Part shown: positions 23,303-31,350 of the stretch, piece after piece
How positions within the stretch are numbered: position 1 is the first letter of the stretch
Layout of the letters: every line of letters begins with the position of its first letter
Source: Polyangiaceae bacterium
Lineage (GTDB): Bacteria; Myxococcota_A; Polyangia; Polyangiales; Polyangiaceae
Length of the DNA: 46,336 nucleotides
Direction: 5' to 3'
NCBI GenBank assembly: GCA_013361525.1
Contig: JABFXY010000089.1
Span: 1-46,336, forward strand
Notes under the pieces: model-generated
What the model saw: the letters and a program-made list of their open reading frames with translations, nothing else
The model's database searches: none
Told to the model about the DNA's origin: nothing
Position numbers and translations under genes: made by a program

Positions 23303-24820
23303 TCACATCAGCGGGTCGATGACGCGCACGCTCGCTCGAAACGGGGGCAGGCCGCGCAAGTAGACCGGAGCCCATCGGGTCATACACGTCGATAGCGCGT
23401 GCAACAGTCCGGGGTCGTTCGTGTCGCCCACCACGGTCGCCTTCGCTCCGTCGAATGCGACGTCGACGTGCCCATGCGGGTCTTCACCCGGATCGCAGCG
23501 ACGAATCAATCGACGTAGCCGGTCTCGAGTACGGCTCTCCACGGTCGACTCGCTGTGAGCCGTCGGCGGCGACGCCATCGTCGCCGCGGCGTCCGGCGAT
23601 ACCGACCGAAGGACCTCGCGCAGCCGCCCGCCGAGCTCGAGGTCGCCGCGCGCCTCCGCACGCTTGATGAGCGCCTGGGCGACGACGACAAATGCCGATT
23701 GCGGTATCGCCGGGAGCACGCGGTCGAACCAGTCGGGAATCATTGGCAGCACTTTCGCGAAAGCGTCGGCGGAGAGCGGCGCAAGCGCGGGCCCCTCCGC
23801 GTGTTGCGCCATTTCAATGGCGTGGCGAAGCGCAGTCGCGTCGTCACCGATGCGATATGCGCCTTCGAAGAGGCGATGCGTCGCATACGTCCATATCGGC
23901 GAGCCGCGAGGCGCGCGCTCCACCGTCAGACGAAGGAGGAACATCGCGTCGGCTTCGGTCGCCGCGAACTTCGCCGCCCGAGCCTCGGTCTCGCCGGGGA
24001 CGAAAGGTGAGCCCGGCGCGACCACGAGCGTCTTCATGGTGACGAAGGCTTCCTGGCGCCGCCCGTCCATATCGAGCAACGTCGCGAGGGTCGAGCGCGC
24101 ATGGTGGAAGACGGGATCGCCGAGCTTCACCGATTCACTCGCGCGCTGCGCGAGCTCCAGCGCTTTGCTCAGCTCGTGCTTGCGCAGTTGCGCATCCGCG
24201 ATGCCCAGGGCGTCCGCTCCGATGAAGTCGGCGGCGACCACCCACGCGAGTGGGTTCGCGCTATTGGAGAATTGCATTCGCACCTCACGCTCGCTCCTTT
24301 CGAGACGCTCTCGCCGCGAAGCGAAGCATTCGGCATTTCGCGTCGGGCGGGGGTCGTGCTCGAAGACGACGTCAGCCGCGCGCTCCGCCTCGAGATAGTG
24401 GTCGTACGCGGCGCGTTCTTCGGGCGCGAGCCGCGCTTTCAACAGAGACGACGAAATCCGCGTCCAGGCGGGGTCGATGACGACCTCTCGATCGAGATCG
24501 CGGGCGGACTCGGCTGGACCGACGAAGGCGAAATCGAAGGAACCGAGATCGAGTGGCTTGAACTTCTTCGCTGGCGCCGTAGCGAAGGTCTTCGCCAGAA
24601 GCGCGAGCTCGACGGACGGCTCGGCGACCCCGCCAGCCGACGGGCGCGGGACGAGTCCGTCGCATGGGTCGGGCATCGATGGCGGCGGGGGCGCGGGCGC
24701 GCGTGCAGGGGCGCTCGCCGGAGGAGCCTGGCACGATACCCCGATACAAAGACTCGCGATGCCGACCAGGCATACGATTGGCCCAGAGCGCTTCGTCGAC
24801 TTTGACAAGGAGTCACGCAA
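23303..24820 (-). CDS. Hypothetical lipoprotein with helical repeats (505 aa)
   Basis: Lipoprotein signal GPIVCLVGIASLCIGVSC then a Pro/Ala linker. The middle (about residues 180-400) is helical with repeat-like spacing (HELSKALELAQRASESVKLG, YRIGDDATALRHAIEMAQHA), reminiscent of TPR-type helical repeats. The C terminus (HGHVDVAFDGAKATVVGDTN, then ALSTCMTRWAP) resembles an AgmX/TonB-like periplasmic end module. The TTG at 24820 is chosen because GGAGG lies 5 bases upstream and it avoids overlap with the gene that ends at 24834. Probably co-transcribed with that gene. Function unknown. Confidence 0.75.
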   Translation of the reverse strand: MRDSLSKSTKRSGPIVCLVGIASLCIGVSCQAPPASAPARAPAPPPPSMPDPCDGLVPRPSAGGVAEPSVELALLAKTFATAPAKKFKPLDLGSFDFAFVGPAESARDLDREVVIDPAWTRISSSLLKARLAPEERAAYDHYLEAERAADVVFEHDPRPTRNAECFASRRERLERSEREVRMQFSNSANPLAWVVAADFIGADALGIADAQLRKHELSKALELAQRASESVKLGDPVFHHARSTLATLLDMDGRRQEAFVTMKTLVVAPGSPFVPGETEARAAKFAATEADAMFLLRLTVERAPRGSPIWTYATHRLFEGAYRIGDDATALRHAIEMAQHAEGPALAPLSADAFAKVLPMIPDWFDRVLPAIPQSAFVVVAQALIKRAEARGDLELGGRLREVLRSVSPDAAATMASPPTAHSESTVESRTRDRLRRLIRRCDPGEDPHGHVDVAFDGAKATVVGDTNDPGLLHALSTCMTRWAPVYLRGLPPFRASVRVIDPLM

Positions 24821-24833
24821 CGTCGCCTCCTGA

Positions 24834-26408
24834 TCAGTCCACACGGCTCGCGACAAAACGGTAATCGGTCGCGACGACCTCGTTTCCCAGCGTCATCTGT
24901 TTATCGAAGGCGCCGACGAGGAGCGTGTAGCCATCGCTCGTGTCGACGACGGCGCCCGCGCCGGCGCAGCCGACGGGCGCTGCGCGAACCACCTCGCCCT
25001 CCGCAGACACCTCGATCAAGAGCGGGACGGGGCCCCAAACATCGAGCGCCGCGGGGGCGCTCCCGAAGAACGTCAGGATGGCGCCGCCGTCCTCCCGAGC
25101 GGCGACCGAAGGCTCGGCGCCGACGGCGTGGTAGTCCCAAACGAGAGCTCCGTCACGCCCCGCCAGGCGAACGAACCGCAACTTGGCCTCGGCGCCATTG
25201 GCACCGGATGGCTCGTCGTACGCTGCGAGTACGCCGCCATCAGGCAGCGGTCGAACGCGCAGCCTCTGGGGCGCTTCGGGCAATGTATGTGTCCAGACAA
25301 TCTTCCCGCCTGCGGCACGCCGTTCGATCTGGGGTGCCCCATCGACGACATGCCCGAGCTCGACGGATGTTGCGATAATGGTGCCGTCTTCGAGGACGTC
25401 CCACGACAGAACGTCCCGCTCGAGGCTCGAGATGGAGAGCGGCTCGAAGGCGTCTCCGAGCTCGATGAGGAATGTGCCGTAGGGGCCGTCGGCCGGGGCA
25501 GGATACTCGACACCGTCGAGGACGAGCGATGTCGAGGATCGGACGATCGCGAACGCGCCCACCTGCGCGCGACCGAGGGCCGCGAGCTCGAGCAAGTCGG
25601 CGGGTCCGGACGACTCGATCGTGCGGACCACTGTGTGCTTACCCGTCGTGTCGAACCGGTACAACACAATCGAGGTGGGGCTGATTCGGCCGCCGATGAT
25701 CGCATCACCGCCCGTCGTCGTCGTCAGTCGCGGCGGCAAGCCGTCCGGCCACAGGACCTCGTCGCCGACGCGCGAAGCGCTGTCTTCATCGACGCGAGCG
25801 ACAACCGTGCCCCCCTCGGTGGCAACCAAAGCAAGCACGTCACCGGTCGGCGTGGGGACGAGCTCCGGCGGCCCGACGAGCCGATCGGACAGCTCGATAA
25901 TCCCGGGCGTTCCGAAAACATTGGGCGCAATGCCCGGGCTGGTGAGGGGCAATATCATGGTCGCCCCGATCGTCCCCTCCCGTCGATCCTCCTGGACGAA
26001 CCGAAGCCTCAAATCGACCTCGACGGTCCCAATCGAACAGCCTCGCAGGAAATCGTCGCGCCAGCGCGGTGCGGGAACCTCGAGCTTCGCGGTGAGATCC
26101 GTCGTGCCCTTTGCAACGCCCAGCGGCAGATGCTCCGAGGTGACGACTGGGTCTTCGATCGTCGTCGTCTCGACTTCCGTCGAGCATGTCACGGTGGCCG
26201 ACTCCATCGAAAGGCGGCTCCGTTGGTCGACGAAGACCTTCATCACCGCCCGGATCTCGAGGCGCTCGTCGTTCCCATCCCCGGGGAGGACCGTCTCGAG
26301 CCTCGAGCTCGTAGCGTCGAGAAAGAGTTGGTGATCCACGCTGGGCAGCGGATCGTCACATGCGACCGTCAGGGTAACGAAAGCAAGGATGTTGGAGCGA
26401 GGAATCAT
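24834..26408 (-). CDS. Hypothetical lipoprotein with beta-propeller-like repeats (524 aa)
   Basis: Signal IPRSNILAFVTLTVAC gives a lipidated Cys near residue 17. The first ~150 residues are beta-rich. The remainder has recurring Gly-rich strand pairs (GGTVVARVDEDSASRVGDEV, GGKIVWTHTLPEAPQRLRVR, DGGVLAAYDEPSG) as in secreted beta-propeller proteins of Polyangia. No catalytic motif. The gene precedes the helical-repeat lipoprotein on the same strand with a 13-bp gap. Function unknown. Confidence 0.7.
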   Translation of the reverse strand: MIPRSNILAFVTLTVACDDPLPSVDHQLFLDATSSRLETVLPGDGNDERLEIRAVMKVFVDQRSRLSMESATVTCSTEVETTTIEDPVVTSEHLPLGVAKGTTDLTAKLEVPAPRWRDDFLRGCSIGTVEVDLRLRFVQEDRREGTIGATMILPLTSPGIAPNVFGTPGIIELSDRLVGPPELVPTPTGDVLALVATEGGTVVARVDEDSASRVGDEVLWPDGLPPRLTTTTGGDAIIGGRISPTSIVLYRFDTTGKHTVVRTIESSGPADLLELAALGRAQVGAFAIVRSSTSLVLDGVEYPAPADGPYGTFLIELGDAFEPLSISSLERDVLSWDVLEDGTIIATSVELGHVVDGAPQIERRAAGGKIVWTHTLPEAPQRLRVRPLPDGGVLAAYDEPSGANGAEAKLRFVRLAGRDGALVWDYHAVGAEPSVAAREDGGAILTFFGSAPAALDVWGPVPLLIEVSAEGEVVRAAPVGCAGAGAVVDTSDGYTLLVGAFDKQMTLGNEVVATDYRFVASRVD

Positions 26409-26628
26409 CGGACGAGGCTAGCGGGTCACCCGTCGGTGGTGTACCCACGCACGAGCCATCACTTTGCAAGAGCCCGAGATGTCACGGCGCTCGTGTCGGC
26501 GTCGGACATCGCCGCCAGTGAGTGATACACGTGACACCGTGTGACAACGCGATCATGCTCGTTGACCGGCGTCGGTGTCTTTGCGCGAAGCTTCGCCGAG
26601 GCGGCGCAGCAGTTGCATACGGCCGCAC

Positions 26629-27711
26629 ATGCTCTTCCGCTCCTTTGCAGTCATCGCAATCCTGTCGGCTCAAGGCTGTAACCGCGAGAATGCGAACGAC
26701 GACGCTGTAGGAGGAGCTGGAGGTGCGGGCGGCTCTTCCGATCCGGCGCTGGCAGAGCCGCCGGCACCGCCCGGCGACGCGGCTGCCGGCAACGGACCCG
26801 GCCGCCTGTTTGCGATCAGGCGCTTTGCGATCGGGAACGCGACGCTCGACGGTCAAGAGAACAGCGAGGCCTGGCGCTCCTTCGGCTACGATCTCGACGA
26901 CCATCTCACGACGAATATCTTCGACGAATTGTGCACCCCAACCAGCGGCGCGAGCCCGAACAAGGCATTTCCGGACGGCGAAGGGGGAATCGACAATGCA
27001 TGGGGCCGCGGACTACTTCCTATTGTGGTGCCCGCTTTCGGCGAGACGGTCCCGAACCTCGAGTCCGCCATCAACGAGGGAGTGGGCAACCGCGAAGCGG
27101 GGCTCCTTCTTCATTTGCGCAATCTCGGGGATCAAACGAATTACGATCCCATCGACGGGGTAATCTACGAAGGGCGCCGAAGCTCGGCAGGCGGCTGGGC
27201 GGTGGCCCGTCGCTCCCTCGCCGAGCCGGACGCGACGCCGCTCGAGGCAGCATTGAACAGCGGCCTGATGCGGGACGCAGAGTCGTACGTCGCAGATGGG
27301 ACCTGGGTCTTCCGGCCATCCGATCCCGACGCCGTCCTGACGGTGCGACTGGCGCCCGCAACGGCAGCCTCCACCATCGAGCTCCACATTCATCGACCCG
27401 TGGTGACGATGCGAGTTCCGGACGGCTGGAGCGAAACGACCGGCACCATCGCCGGTATCCTCGATACGGAGGAGACGGCGCTCGAGTCCAAACGTATTGC
27501 CCAGCGCCTGTTCGGGTGCGCCGGCGAATGGTATGAAGGAATCGAGACACAAGTTCGACAGACGTCCGACATCCTCCGAGACGGCAGCCAAGATCACGCG
27601 CGCACGTGCGACGGCATCTCGATAGGTCTTGCCTTCATCGCGTCCGAGACATCCCCGATCGAGGAGATTGCGCAGACGGACGAGGCCGATCCCCCGCCCT
27701 GCACGCCGTAA
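26629..27711 (+). CDS. Hypothetical lipoprotein (360 aa)
   Basis: N-terminal LFRSFAVIAILSAQGC is a clear lipoprotein signal (Cys about 17), followed by a Gly/Ala/Pro linker. The mature domain (LFAIRRFAIGNATLDGQENS, AWRSFGYDLDDHLTTNI, GLLLHLRNLGDQTNYDP) appears beta-rich. No catalytic motif recognised; cysteines are few. Divergent from the 524-aa lipoprotein gene across a 220-bp control region in which no definite promoter was found. Confidence 0.7.
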   Translation: MLFRSFAVIAILSAQGCNRENANDDAVGGAGGAGGSSDPALAEPPAPPGDAAAGNGPGRLFAIRRFAIGNATLDGQENSEAWRSFGYDLDDHLTTNIFDELCTPTSGASPNKAFPDGEGGIDNAWGRGLLPIVVPAFGETVPNLESAINEGVGNREAGLLLHLRNLGDQTNYDPIDGVIYEGRRSSAGGWAVARRSLAEPDATPLEAALNSGLMRDAESYVADGTWVFRPSDPDAVLTVRLAPATAASTIELHIHRPVVTMRVPDGWSETTGTIAGILDTEETALESKRIAQRLFGCAGEWYEGIETQVRQTSDILRDGSQDHARTCDGISIGLAFIASETSPIEEIAQTDEADPPPCTP

Positions 27712-27744
27712 ACACGCGGGTACGGCTCGTGCAGCATTTAGCCC

Positions 27745-27960
27745 ATGGACCAGGACGTTGGCAGATGCCCCTGTGGCTACGACAAGGGCAACGTGATGGT
27801 CAGTCCGAACGCCGAGTACGGCTTCTGGGGGTGGGTGCTCGTCCTTATCGGGATCTCTGCCGAGCCCAAGGCGATCAAATACACGTGCCGGCGGTGCGGG
27901 ACCACCATCGAGCGGACGACGGATCCCGTCGTCCTCAAAGAGACGCGTGTCTGGGGTTGA
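27745..27960 (+). CDS. Small zinc-ribbon-like protein (71 aa)
   Basis: Two cysteine pairs, C8-P-C10 and C48-x2-C51 (TCRRCGTT), could form a zinc ribbon. Between them is a hydrophobic stretch (YGFWGWVLVLIGI) that is short for a transmembrane helix. No family recognised. It lies 33 bases after the preceding lipoprotein stop on the same strand; the ribosome site is weak. Confidence 0.55.
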   Translation: MDQDVGRCPCGYDKGNVMVSPNAEYGFWGWVLVLIGISAEPKAIKYTCRRCGTTIERTTDPVVLKETRVWG

Positions 27961-28052
27961 GCCGTCGACCCTCGGACGGCGCGATCCTGACGTCGAGCGC
28001 AGGATCGCTGCGTCGCAGTTCGATCTTTGAGGTCTCGGAAGCTCGCAAAGGA

Positions 28053-28083
28053 TTGCGCGTGGTTGGGTCATGCGGCGTAGAAT
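28053..28083 (+). promoter_or_regulatory. Predicted promoter of the first STAS-like gene
   Basis: TTGCGC (28053-28058), 19 bases, TAGAAT (28078-28083). The same two boxes with the same 19-base spacing lie before the paralogous gene at 31351, which is the main support. The -10 box is only 11 bases from the ATG, so the transcript would be nearly leaderless. Confidence 0.5.
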
Positions 28084-28094
28084 GAGACGCGGCG

Positions 28095-28541
28095 ATGGCC
28101 ACGATGCGATACGAGCTGTTCGGCGACACATTGGCCATCTTGCACATGGCCAACGCACCGTCGGATGACGAGTGGGAGGGGATGCTCGTGTACCTACGCG
28201 CGAACTGGCCCGCGCGTGTCGTCGTGTTCACCGACGGCGGAGGGCCGACGACGCTGCAGCGCGGCCGTCTGAACGATGCCCTCAGCGGAAAACCATTGAA
28301 GACGGCCGTCGTCACCTCGAGCGCCGTCGTCCGGGGGATCGTCACCGCATTGTCGTGGTTCAACGCGGGCATCAAGACCTTCACGCCCGACCGTGCCCCA
28401 GCGGCCCTGCGTTATCTCGGGGTCGCCGTCGACGCTCACGAACACCTCATGCAGCAGGTGTTGAAGCTGAGCAAACAACTGACGGCCGACGGTCTGAAGT
28501 GCGTCGTGTGGTCTGTTCCGAGCACCAGTCGGTCGCCGTGA
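28095..28541 (+). CDS. STAS-like domain protein, copy 1
   Basis: A 148-aa cytoplasmic protein with alternating strands and helices (RYELFGDTLAILHMANAPSD, ARVVVFTDGGGPTTLQRGRL, TAVVTSSAVVRGIVTALSWF) compatible with a STAS/SpoIIAA-like fold. It has a close paralogue at 31351-31818; the stretch GGGPTTLQRGRLNDAL is identical in both. No kinase partner of the SpoIIAB type is adjacent. In related bacteria such proteins are annotated only as STAS-like or hypothetical. Confidence 0.65.
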   Translation: MATMRYELFGDTLAILHMANAPSDDEWEGMLVYLRANWPARVVVFTDGGGPTTLQRGRLNDALSGKPLKTAVVTSSAVVRGIVTALSWFNAGIKTFTPDRAPAALRYLGVAVDAHEHLMQQVLKLSKQLTADGLKCVVWSVPSTSRSP

Positions 28542-28676
28542 TTCGCGCCGCCGGCGCGGGCGGCTCTGACCAAGGCGGCTCCCGCGAACGAAGCCATCAC
28601 GCGGCGTACGTACCGAGCGACAAACGCCACAAGTGTGGCCGATTGCGCCAGGCCTGGAGCGCGAACACTCAGCTTT

Positions 28677-28697
28677 GAGCGGCATTTTTCGCCGCTC
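28677..28697. terminator. Short hairpin between the STAS-like gene and a helical-protein gene
   Basis: GAGCGGC / GCCGCTC stem of 7 bp with loop ATTTTTC, about 135 bases after the STAS-like stop. It could be a terminator or the 5' leader structure of the next gene. Weak evidence. Confidence 0.35.
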
Positions 28698-28733
28698 TAG
28701 TTGGCACACAATCTGCTAGCGACTCCGTCCGCC

Positions 28734-29051
28734 ATGAGCTCCGCGGACGGCTTGTCGGATCCTTCGGCACCAAAAAAGCCCTCGCTGAACGGCGCATTGC
28801 TCGTCGCGCAGCTGCTGCGCGCGACGCTCGCTTCCATGCGCTGCAGGAATCTGGTCGACGACGGACGCCATGACGAAGCCCTCCTCGAGCTCGCGCTCCT
28901 CGACGACGCCCTCGACCAGGTGCACGACATCGGATGTTCCGGGGACCGGCGGCGCGATTTCGAGCAGCTCGATGCACAGCGGGCGAGGCTTCGACGCCTG
29001 CTCCAGCCTGCGAGCAATGACCGACGCGCACAGGACGTTAACGACGAATAG
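28734..29051 (+). CDS. Small helical protein, paralogue family member 2 (105 aa)
   Basis: After a Ser/Pro/Lys-rich start it reads ALLVAQLLRATLASMRCRNL, VDDGRHDEALLELALLDDAL and LDAQRARLRRLL: two or three amphipathic helices. It aligns with the C-terminal domain at 18188-18646 and with 29313-29615 (shared pattern L-x-x-T-L-A-S-x-R-x-x-x-L-V, then EA-x3-L-x-x-L-x-x-AL). The ATG at 28734 is preferred over an upstream TTG at 28701. Role unknown; possibly a small helical interaction module. Confidence 0.6.
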   Translation: MSSADGLSDPSAPKKPSLNGALLVAQLLRATLASMRCRNLVDDGRHDEALLELALLDDALDQVHDIGCSGDRRRDFEQLDAQRARLRRLLQPASNDRRAQDVNDE

Positions 29052-29185
29052 AACGGTTCGCGGCCAATAGCTCCGTACTCTCCCACGGAGAGCCGCCGAC
29101 CCAAACACGCATTGGCGCCCTAAGCCCTCCGTCGGGTCCCGCGTCGCACATTGCACTCCGTGCAGAACGCGTCATAGCGCCACAG

Positions 29186-29308
29186 AACCACTCGATTGGG
29201 CGTTACGGAGTGACAAATCACCACGTCGACACCGCGCCCGAGTGGACTGTATATCTTTCGAAGTATCAACCACGTCGCGCTTACTCATGAAAACGCAATC
29301 GAGTGGTT
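29186..29308. repeat. Long-range perfect inverted repeat
   Basis: AACCACTCGATTG (29186-29198) and CAATCGAGTGGTT (29296-29308) are exact inverse complements 97 bases apart; four more bases pair after a 2-nt bulge (CGTT/AACG). The intervening DNA is AT-richer than its surroundings and no gene is seen in it. The right arm ends 4 bases before the ATG at 29313. Confidence 0.65.
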
Positions 29309-29312
29309 TGCC

Positions 29313-29615
29313 ATGGGCTTAGGGAACCGGACGGGTCCATTGGATCGAGACCGTCGCTCGGCGACCAGGAGCGCGACGCTCGCCGTCAAGTTGCTCCATG
29401 GAACGCTCGCCTCGCTTCGGGCCCACGACCTCGTCGGCAGAGGTCAATACGGAGAAGCGCACATGGCGCTCCTCGAGCTCCAGGCGGCGCTCCGAGAGCT
29501 ATCTTCCTTCGTCCTCGACGGGGAAAGCGAGGGCGAGGCGGGCCGTCTGCGGAGTGAGGAGGCAAGTCTCCGCGCGCTCATCGACACCAAGCGCGCGGGC
29601 GGGCCGGCGCGCTGA
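29313..29615 (+). CDS. Small helical protein, paralogue family member 3 (100 aa)
   Basis: Reads SATLAVKLLHGTLASLRAHD, LVGRGQYGEAHMALLELQAA, LRELSSFV and LRSEEASLRALIDTKRA. It is clearly related to the neighbouring 28734-29051 product and to the domain in 18188-18646. Predicted soluble and helical. The 5' end overlaps no other gene but sits directly against the inverted repeat at 29186-29308. Confidence 0.6.
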   Translation: MGLGNRTGPLDRDRRSATRSATLAVKLLHGTLASLRAHDLVGRGQYGEAHMALLELQAALRELSSFVLDGESEGEAGRLRSEEASLRALIDTKRAGGPAR

Positions 29616-29659
29616 CGCGATCGTTGTCTGCTTTCGGATTCAGCTGGGTAGCTGTTTCA

Positions 29660-29968
29660 ATGCGATTACCATTAACTCGTAAGGGAGCGCGTGTTCGCGT
29701 GTCCAGGGAGCCGGACGGGCGCATTGCCGCGCGGCTCCCGGATCTGCTCGGTTGCATCGGCTACGGTACGTCCGACGTCGAGGCTCTCGCCGAGTTCTTC
29801 ACCGTACGAACGCAGCTCGAGGGACAGGACGCGCCGCGGCTCCGACCCGCCGAAGACGGGGGTTGGTGGGCGGAATCTCGCCGTTATCGGGATTGCGCCG
29901 CGAGAGGCGAGAGCCCCGCTCGAGCAATTGCGGAATTGCGTAAGCTGGAAGAACGCAGGCGTCGCTGA
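29660..29968 (+). CDS. HicB-like protein with two tandem HicB-type units (102 aa)
   Basis: Two similar units are visible: REPDGRIAARLPDLLGCIGY with DVEALAEF, and EDGGWWAESRRYRDCAARGE with SPARAIAELRKLEE. Each follows the HicB pattern (DGGY-x-A-x-x-P-D-L-x-G-C-x-x-x-G-x-S-x-x-EAL). HicB proteins are antitoxins of the HicAB toxin-antitoxin system, but no small basic HicA gene is seen on either side, so this is an orphan or serves another role. ATG 29660 is preferred to a TTG at 29624. Confidence 0.6.
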   Translation: MRLPLTRKGARVRVSREPDGRIAARLPDLLGCIGYGTSDVEALAEFFTVRTQLEGQDAPRLRPAEDGGWWAESRRYRDCAARGESPARAIAELRKLEERRRR

Positions 29969-29994
29969 CGGAGCCTTCGACGCGCAGCCCAGGC

Positions 29995-30540
29995 TCAAGC
30001 AACGCGCATTCGGCACACGTGCGCGAGCCCAGCGATTGCGAGGCCCAGGCCGACGCCCACGAACTCGCCGATACCGATCGCCGCGCACCCGATACCAGCG
30101 CTGATGAGGAGCATGAGACCTGCGCCGATCCCGAAGGTTCGAGGGGCGGCGTCGCGTGTTGCCGCTAGCGATACGGCGATGCCCGTCGTCGCCCCCGCGA
30201 GGACACACGCCGACATGCACGTCGTCGCGCACGAGCCGCCGATCATGCACGAGCCGCTCGCCCGCACGAGCCACGGAACGGAGAACGGCAACATGCCCAG
30301 AAGGAGCCCGCGTCGCGCGCCGCGCGCCAGCGATGTTCCGCGAAATTGCGTAAAGCCGTAGATCGCCGTCAGCAACACCCCGACCGGAACGGCCACCGCA
30401 AGCGGCGCTCGAAGGAGCAAGACGGCGGCGACCGTCACGAAGATCGGATACGCGAGCTGGCGGGCCGCATACTTTACGCGACCTCGCTCGAATGCTCGCC
30501 GCGCGACGGCTTCGAGATCAGGAGATGTCTTCTTCACCAT
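29995..30540 (-). CDS. Six-TM membrane protein with Cys-rich loop, candidate anti-sigma partner
   Basis: A 181-aa protein. A charged cytoplasmic N terminus (VKKTSPDLEAVARRAFERGR) is followed by about six hydrophobic segments. Between the third and fourth lies a loop with four cysteines (SGSCMIGGSCATTCMSAC); further Cys are near 155 and 177. It overlaps the 3' end of the ECF sigma gene by 23 bases. Location after an ECF gene and a six-TM Cys-containing topology recall NrsF-type (DUF1109) anti-sigma proteins, but no sequence match to that family can be claimed from inspection. Confidence 0.7.
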   Translation of the reverse strand: MVKKTSPDLEAVARRAFERGRVKYAARQLAYPIFVTVAAVLLLRAPLAVAVPVGVLLTAIYGFTQFRGTSLARGARRGLLLGMLPFSVPWLVRASGSCMIGGSCATTCMSACVLAGATTGIAVSLAATRDAAPRTFGIGAGLMLLISAGIGCAAIGIGEFVGVGLGLAIAGLAHVCRMRVA

Positions 30541-31066
30541 ATCGGGCTCTCCACTTTGCTCGAAACCTCACGAGCGCACGCTCCAGCCGTTTCCTGAATG
30601 TCGTGTCCGTCGGTCGCTGATCGCCGAGCGCAGCCATCAAGACATCGCGGTCCCGCGTCGACAGCTCGCCGACACACGCATTCACCGCATCGAGCGCGCG
30701 GCGCGCGAACACCTCGCGCTCGGGGTCGTCCGCGGCCTCGATGCCCACGACGATCGGATCGCCGGCATACCGCTCACGCGCACGCGAAACATCGCGACGA
30801 TGCGAGCGAATTTCCCACGACGCGAGCGCGACGATCCAAGTCGCGGCGTCCCGCGCCGGGTCGTAGGTGTGGGCGTTCTCGAACACCTTGACCAGCGTCG
30901 CTTGCACGATGTCGTCGCGCGCAGCAGCGTCCGCAACGAGGCGCCCGACGTATCGTTCGACGAGCGGCCGAGCCGCTCGGAAGACCGTCGCGAACGCCTC
31001 GCGGTCGCCGTCCGCGAGCGCGGACATGGCGATGCCGAGCTGCTTGCGATCGCTTGGCTGCACCAC
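30518..31066 (-). CDS. ECF-type RNA polymerase sigma factor
   Basis: A 182-aa sigma-70 family protein. Sigma region 2 is LVERYVGRLVADAAARDDIV with QATLVKVFENAHTYDPARDA and TWIVALASWEIRSHRRDVSR. Region 4 is at the C terminus (VGELSTRDRDVLMAALGDQR, then TFRKRLERALVRFRAKW). The GTG at 31066 is used; an ATG at 31027 is an alternative. It starts 13 bases after the stop of a Cys-rich peptide gene and overlaps the membrane protein gene, making a tight three-gene operon. Confidence 0.88.
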   Translation of the reverse strand: MVQPSDRKQLGIAMSALADGDREAFATVFRAARPLVERYVGRLVADAAARDDIVQATLVKVFENAHTYDPARDAATWIVALASWEIRSHRRDVSRARERYAGDPIVVGIEAADDPEREVFARRALDAVNACVGELSTRDRDVLMAALGDQRPTDTTFRKRLERALVRFRAKWRARYGEEDIS

Positions 31067-31079
31067 CAGTCAGCTTAGC

Positions 31080-31211
31080 TCAACCGCACGGGCAGTTCGG
31101 GCACGGGCAGTCGTCGCACGGGCAGTCCGGGCAGCACGGACAATCGGATGCGGAGGCTACCGCCGGAAACGCGAGCGCAACGAGCAAGCCGACAGATCGA
31201 ATGATTCTCAT
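31080..31211 (-). CDS. Exported Cys-rich peptide with CPC repeats (43 aa)
   Basis: A short ORF with ribosome site GGAAGGA about 5 bases before its ATG. A signal peptide (MRIIRSVGLLVALAFPAVASA) ends in an Ala-x-Ala-type site. The mature part is ~22 residues with nine cysteines: SDCPCCPDCPC, then DDCPCPNCPCG. The repeated CPC/CP-x-CPC pattern with Asp suggests metal binding or dense disulfides. First gene of the ECF sigma operon. No family recognised; it resembles neither classical metallothioneins nor known lantibiotics closely. Confidence 0.72.
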   Translation of the reverse strand: MRIIRSVGLLVALAFPAVASASDCPCCPDCPCDDCPCPNCPCG

Positions 31212-31301
31212 GTTCGTCCTTCCTTCGTGGGGAGACTCCCCTCGTCGGAAGGATTAGCCACCAGGCCGCGCGACCGTGACACCCGCGAGGTCGGCCCGGA
31301 A

Positions 31302-31332
31302 TTGCGCGAGTGCACGCCACCCGTCGTAGAAT
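31302..31332 (+). promoter_or_regulatory. Predicted promoter of the second STAS-like gene
   Basis: TTGCGC (31302-31307), 19 bases, TAGAAT (31327-31332); identical boxes and spacing to those before the paralogue at 28095. The ATG follows 18 bases after the -10 box. Confidence 0.5.
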
Positions 31333-31350
31333 CACCCAACAGGACTCGCC

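Noticed and set aside
27013..28158. Minus-strand open frame of 381 codons
   Set aside because: Overlaps the 360-aa lipoprotein, the zinc-ribbon gene and the STAS-like gene on the other strand; no ribosome site or protein-like features.
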